From: Daedaleopsis sinensis
Taxonomy: Eukaryota > Basidiomycota > Agaricomycetes > Polyporales > Polyporaceae
Length of the DNA stretch: 64,000 bases
Assembly (NCBI GenBank): GCA_033807695.1
Contig: CM066307.1
Coordinates: forward strand, 1,302,001-1,366,000
Reading direction: 5' to 3'
The notes beneath the pieces were generated by a model. That model was not told where the DNA came from and did no database searches. It saw only the letters and a program-made list of their open reading frames with translations. The position numbers and the translations under genes are program-made. Shown here piece by piece: positions 58,610 to 64,000 of this stretch. Position 1 is the first letter of the stretch; each line of letters opens with the position of its first letter.

Positions 58610-61083
58610 CTCACGCCGTCGTGTGCTGGCGCCCGGGCCCCCTCCGCCACTTGCTTCCGCTCCTCCGTCCTCCTCCGTCCTCCTCCACAACCTGCTCTGG
58701 ATATCTCTTCAGCCGCTCCCCCCTCTCCGCCTAGGAGGGCCTGATGCGTCCATATACATATTCGTCAGGAGCAGAAGTTGGCTAGCCTCGTCAGGCCTCG
58801 CCCTAGAATGCGCGCGTTCCGGACATCAATCTCCCGCTCCGTTTGTCGTCGTCTATTCCTTTCCCGACGACCGTGCTTCGACGCCATGTGCGCCGTACAC
58901 TTTAGCCGCCTCATGCAACAGCGGCCCACATAAATCTTCAGATGCTCCGGCCTATACCAAGTACTTGGGACGTCCCAGTCTCGAGGGCAGTGTACGCGGA
59001 TGCTAGGATGTCTGAATCGATATCCCCTTCACGCTTTCTTGGCACGCGCACCGTTGGCAGGCTGGGTTTACCCTAGTCTATTCCGAGTCTAGACCGGCAG
59101 TGAATCCGCGGCGGTCCTACGAGTACATATCGCAGCAGCCACCGTAAGTATGTGCAGACCGTTGCAGAATCTGAGTCATGTCCTGCTGGACTACGCTTCT
59201 CTGATCGTTCACGCGTCGCCCATGTCGTGCACAGGCACGACGCTGACTCGCTGGGCTCGGTGCTCTCCACCCCGGACCTGCGGGCCACATAATTAACGGG
59301 CCGCCTCGGATTCCGAGCCCCCTTCCTCCGCTCACGTTCGCAGAGGCACTGCGTGGAGCCATCCACTTCGCGTCGCATCAGGCGAGCCACCGCTCCGAAA
59401 CCCCACGCACGCTGCGCCCAGGGATCTTCTCTCAAACTCTCCTTGGCGGCGGACCCGTGTGCACTCGCACGGCGCCGCGTTCGTCAAGTTCTTGAGAGAT
59501 CCAAGATCTTTATCTCTAATACATGTCGTACGTGGCGGCAGAAGTCTCCGCAGGGACGCTGTATTCGGACAGACTCTCCTATCCGGGCGGATACCGCATC
59601 CCGCCCCTCGCTCGGCACACGACTCGAACGTGCATGCACAGCCGGAGAATGGCCCGGGCGGGCCCCCTTCTCATGGATCTAGAGTGCGTCTCGTTCCTGG
59701 TGTTCCCTCCCCCTCCAAAAATTTGCAGAAGCCTTAGCCATCTTCTACTCAATCTGATCGTTGCAGAACCGATCGCACGAGCTCAGCACTCTCGACATTT
59801 CGCGGGGCTCGATTCAAAACCTGGTACAACAACAGTGCCTGAGAGGCCTGATTCCCACACGGCTTTCAATACGTGGGTACACCCTGCGCATGCTGTAGTG
59901 TCGCTGGCCAGCGATGTAGCCACAACAGAGTACATAGGATGCTGAGTCGGCCGACATGGCCCGATCGCGATGGCCGCTCTGCCTCCTGCGGGTGCTGTCA
60001 CAGGAAGGCAAGGCGCGCGACCTGGAAGGGGTGCCCACGCCGCGAGGGCCTGTGCGACTTCAGGCGCGCCGTAGGTACTTGTGAACCTTGTACGACAGCC
60101 GGTGCGTCCTTGCATTCCCAATTTGATGACGGACCCTGATCATTGCGAGCATTGCCCTTCATCACAGGTTGTTCACGCATACAACTACTTCACTTCCTCA
60201 TTCCCCAGACACCAGCTAACGCAGGCGTCGAGTAAGTGGTATCACTGCTATCTGACTACGCTAAGCACGGACTGACTTGTTGTGCAGCCTGGCATTGATC
60301 ACGATTGAAGATTGGCCATGAGGATGCGCTTCTGCGGGGAATGAGGAGTCGGCCCGAAATCCAGTCAGGAGAAGCTATGGCTGCTTCGCATTCGCATTCG
60401 CTGCCCAAGTACCATCGGAGCTGATGCACGTCCGACAAGGTGAAGTGCTCAGTATATGTATACATCTCTGCACCGCACTCAGTCCTCAATGCTCGTCTTC
60501 GCCTGCTCTAGGTATTACTGCTGCCGTGCACCTTCTTCCGCACAGGATGTGCATCGCCTGGCGACGAGCGTTCCCGCGGCACGTCGCCGCTGGTTCTGCT
60601 AGCAGCCTGCGCGGCCGCATAGCGACATAGCTGGAGAAACGTGCGTCGCAACCACAGGCTTGTTATGGCTACGTGGGCTACCACGAGAACATATTCACGG
60701 GGCTGTGAGTCCAACCGCTCCCGAACGTCCTTGTCTCGTCCACTCTTGCGTCGCGTATCCTCCGCGTATAGACCAGGAAGATCGCGAGCATCAACTGGCG
60801 ATGATCTCACCGCCTCTACAGAGCCGAGCGCCAACAACGCTTCGCCGCGCCGCGCAGTGGCACGCCTGGAAGAAACCAGGAGCTTCTTGGCAAACGTCTC
60901 TGTGCTACTCTCTCCACCGTTTCCCCATGGACAACATCGCGCATGCTACATCACCGTGCACTTCCCTCGCAGACATGAACTCGGCTGGTGCTAGTGCCCT
61001 TGACGCAGTTAAGTAGGCACAACGAAGATAATTGAACGCTGCCCACACTCCCCACTCGGACGCTTTCGAGGAGCACAAATAGG
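58610..61083. other. Gene-poor stretch
   Basis: 2.5 kb in which I recognise no gene, RNA or repeat. Frames are short and motif-free on both strands. Confidence 0.4.
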
Positions 61084-61575
61084 ATGCGGCCCTTCGCGAT
61101 CAATATCGCGACGACTGTGCTGGACTACGCATCCGGAGTCAGTGCGCATTGTGTGGCCTGGGTGTTTCTGTCGGCGCGGCGCGGCGCGCGATGCAGCCAT
61201 CTCATCATCCCTGGCGGTTTGTCGAGTCACGAGCCGGGTCGCGACACCAGACGATACGCCCATCGGCCAGCTCTTCTTCGGCTGGCTCGCGGACATGGTC
61301 GGGCGCAAGCACTGAGCAGATGTGTCGGTATCTTCCAGGCCTACTTGAATCGTCCGCTCCGCTGACCCTCTGAGTAGATGGCGTATCATATTGTCAGTTA
61401 TTGTGGCGACCTGGCAGTTCCAGACTTATGCGCGCGTCGACATCATCGGCGTGCTCGTTGTCTGGCGTTTCCGATATCATGGCCATTGGGAATCGTGGAG
61501 ACTGCCCGTTGTCTGCGGTTAGACCGGGACCCGCATTCGCGGACGGATGACGACTGCCGTCTTCGCTTCTGGGGG
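61084..61575 (+). pseudogene. Wrecked third copy of the Pho84-type transporter
   Basis: Pieces of the transporter appear in the right order but in different frames: PFAINIATTVLDYASGV (helix 1 end, compare [16 protein letters not shown]), GQLFFGWLADMVGRKH followed at once by a stop, [10 protein letters not shown], then in a shifted frame a match to the GGDYPLSAV segment (61480-61518), and IRGRMTTAVFASG. Introns between them are partly lost or unrecognisable. Only the first third of the gene is seen; the rest seems deleted or eroded. A faint match to the next segment (GIIIISATT near 61975) may belong to it. No product expected. Confidence 0.8.
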
Positions 61576-64000
61576 TGAGATGAACTCGGTAAGTGCCGAC
61601 GATGCACGTGCGAGCCCGAGCTTAACCTTACTGTCGTCGTCTTGTGACTTGACTAGTAGTAACTGCTGTGGCCAAGTTCCCTGGTCACGCGCACTGCTCG
61701 CCGTCGTCTGCATATAGCTACAGGGTATTCAACGTTCAACGGTCAACTTCCGAAGTCGGTCGCAGCCTCGCTAGGGCCCTCCGCCACCGACATCGAGTGG
61801 GACGTTTGCATGTAGCGACTGCTCAATGCGAAGTATCATTGGGTTACGTCCTCGGGGCCGTCGCGCTCGAGCCTCAGACATGTCAGAACGGAAATTTCGA
61901 CAGCACTGAATATGAATGTGATTGTCAAAACACATAACCCTTTGGCCAATGAATGCACCTCTGACTGAGTTGGGGTATCATCATCATCTCTGCGACGACC
62001 TTGACCAACACTGTGATATTTCCGCTTGATGTCAGTTCTTCTCAATAACCCCGAGACTGATACTTACAGGATGACGATCTTCGTAGCTCGAACGAGATTG
62101 CACTAGCAAGTCGCCGTAGCTGCCGGCACCTTGCGCAGCAGGCTCGCCTTCGACCAGCCGTCGCTGTATACGCTGTGCACGCATCGGCCGACAAGCACTC
62201 TAGTTCGGCTATCCCAGGCTGTCACTCTTGTGAGCCCTGCTCTGAGATTCTGTCTGCGATCGATGTCCCGCGATGTACCGGTGGCAGGCCTGGGGCAATG
62301 CCTCCGACAGGCGGAGATCTGACCGCGGAAGGCGACGGGGCTGCAATGTACCTCCACAGACCTTCTTCCCCGGCGGCGACGTCACCGTCTGTTCTTGGAT
62401 GTTGGGCTAGGACAGATCTCTACTAGTAGAGTGGTTCTGGCACGGAGGAGCCGAGGGAGACACAGGTGCTGCCGAGAGGTGACGTGCCCGCTTGCTCTAG
62501 AAGTCGGTGGCCGGACAGGACAGCGGAGCCCCGCCCATTCCTGATCCACGACAGTCCTTTGTCGGTCTCACTGCGGGCGAGAGCTGAGCTGTCTGTGCAC
62601 GTATCCCACATCCCGCGTCCTCTGCCGGTCTCTCCCATGGCTGACAGATCTGGTGGACGAAACGTGGCCAACGCACCCGTTCCGAGATACCAACACCAGT
62701 CGTTGCGGCTCAGGTACCATAGCTGATAGTCCGGGGCCCGACTGGGGTTCTGAAGTTCCTTCGGTGCCGCGACGGTGATGCGTAGAGCTCTGAACAGGGC
62801 GGGTGCGGAGGTCGGTATCTCCATCTTCTATGGTCAAGCTCGACCGCCAAAGTCATCTTGTGCCTGCCCCAGCTACTGCGATCCGATGCGATTTTACTGG
62901 TCCCATGTCAGAACCCGAGTTGTTCGGACGCTAACCTTGCAGAATTAGAGGAAGGTACCGCAACTGTAGAGGAGCCTTACAAGCCAGTGCCAGGTTTGCG
63001 TATCACTTCCGTCGTATTGAGCCAGGAAGCGGTGAATGACGTGAAGATGCTTCGCACATTTGTGTAGGATTAGTAGTAATGAGTACTGAGGGCTATGGGC
63101 ATGACACATTCGGGGTTGCTGCTACAGATGGATGAGTCCTTCAAGCAAGCTTCACCTGTCAGAGAAGTCAGGGCGACGATGTAAACATCTTTAGCCTAGA
63201 CCGAGCGAACTCACCTTTACTATCAGCGAGTAAGAGGCATCAAAAAATAGCACCTTGTGAAAGGTGCTTTTGCAATTGCATGGAAGAGGCAAATTGAATC
63301 ATTATGGAGTGCATACGCCGTGCCTCCAGTGGACCGTGACTCACTACTACTAGATGGCTGAGGCGTGGTATTTGCTAGATATTCTTGTTTTAAAAGTGAC
63401 AGACTCGGATTCTGTCAGGTCAACGCTATCGAGTGCAAGTGAAAGAATCAACACCACCGCGGAGGAGAAACAAGTACTAGTAGCCTCGAGGCACGATGAC
63501 CCACAACAGGAAGCGCCTTCGAGCGTCTAAGCCCTTAAAATTCATCGCCGTAGCCGCCGCCGCGCCTTGCATTACAATCATCAATGCCCTTCGCGCATGC
63601 TTCTGAGCCTGAGCCGCTCTGTTGACCTGTTCGCGACCATGACACAAGGCGATACTTGTTAACTGTCGTTCTGTGGGTAAGCAATCGAAGTCCTCCAACG
63701 GCACTCAATCATGTCTTTCACAGCCGTAATCATGCCGTCAGAGCACTGTGGCCGCCAACGTCAGTCGCCGCCGACCTTCAAGAACACTTCCAAGTAGATG
63801 GGCGCGGCGACGATTCAGCGGCCTCGCACGAGAAGGCGGACGTTGTTCAGAGACGCTGGATCTGTTCTGTCGGCATTTGTCTCTCTAACCCATCCACATC
63901 CTATCTGTCAAATCTTCAGACGACGCTCGATGTATCTCGCGAGTCGTACCAGCTGCAGGCCCGGGGCTGTTGCGATCCTATTCTGGAAAATATCTTGTTC
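61576..64000. other. Gene-poor right end of the window
   Basis: No gene recognised. An open frame on the minus strand (62423-62824, MEIPTSAPALFRALRITVAA) and a short plus-strand exon-like frame ending at 63067 (after a CTTGCAG acceptor at 62941) could be parts of real genes but lack family features. A hairpin is listed separately. Confidence 0.35.
63249..63271 (+). other. Perfect 8-bp hairpin with GNRA-type loop and T run
   Basis: AGCACCTT, loop GTGA, AAGGTGCT, followed by TTT. A GTGA loop is a stable GNRA tetraloop in RNA. It could be part of an unrecognised small RNA or chance. Confidence 0.35.

Noticed and set aside
63225..63260. U5 snRNA on the minus strand
   Set aside because: The ATTTTTTG and flanking stem resemble an Sm region, but the invariant U5 loop sequence (GCCTTTTAC) is absent upstream.
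1..64000. tRNA genes, rRNA and CRISPR arrays
   Set aside because: No B-box-like GGTTCGAATCC with matching acceptor stem, no rRNA segments and no regularly spaced repeats of CRISPR type were seen.

Overview
This window looks like nuclear DNA of a basidiomycete fungus, most likely an agaricomycete. Genes are dense and broken by many 45-70 bp GT-AG introns. Housekeeping proteins are fungal in type: the dynamin Mgm1, a PTS1-bearing SCP2 protein, the RNA polymerase III repressor Maf1, the APC/C subunit Cdc16, a Nop15-type nucleolar RRM protein and Pho84-type phosphate:H+ symporters. F-box-like genes and fungal transposons lie between them. I see no prokaryotic operons, CRISPR arrays, rRNA or convincing tRNA genes.

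Layout. 1-12.7 kb is mostly host genes: MGM1 (partial), a DHDPS-family aldolase, an SCP2 protein, a Pho84-like transporter, an acidic protein, a small membrane protein and MAF1. 12.7-22.3 kb is gene-poor. It holds two related F-box-like genes, one frameshifted, and a decayed Ulp1-like protease gene. 22.3-35.0 kb is a two-level nested insertion. A third F-box-like gene is split by a Ty3/gypsy chromovirus-type element with 245-bp LTRs that look identical and a 5-bp target duplication CACGC. The integrase gene of that element is itself split by a 5.1-kb DNA transposon with inverted ends, an 8-bp target duplication GCGTTCAC and a 13-exon Mutator-like transposase gene whose frame is open throughout. 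35.6-37.1 kb is an F-box/leucine-rich gene with an in-frame TGA. 38.4-45.9 kb is the most unusual locus: 22 exons join in one frame to encode about 2,100 residues, a Mutator-like transposase with a SWIM finger followed by two Ulp1-type cysteine protease domains and an unrecognised C-terminal region. 47-58.4 kb returns to host genes: an unknown conserved-looking protein, CDC16 and NOP15 sharing a divergent promoter, and a second Pho84-like transporter. 58.4-64 kb is gene-poor, with a wrecked third Pho84-like copy near 61.1-61.6 kb.

The host genes are largely unrelated in function. Shared themes are phosphate uptake (two transporter genes and one relic), repeated F-box-like genes that are often broken, and layered transposon activity. 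All gene models were made by eye from splice signals and reading frame. Family assignments rest on recognised motifs, not on database searches.
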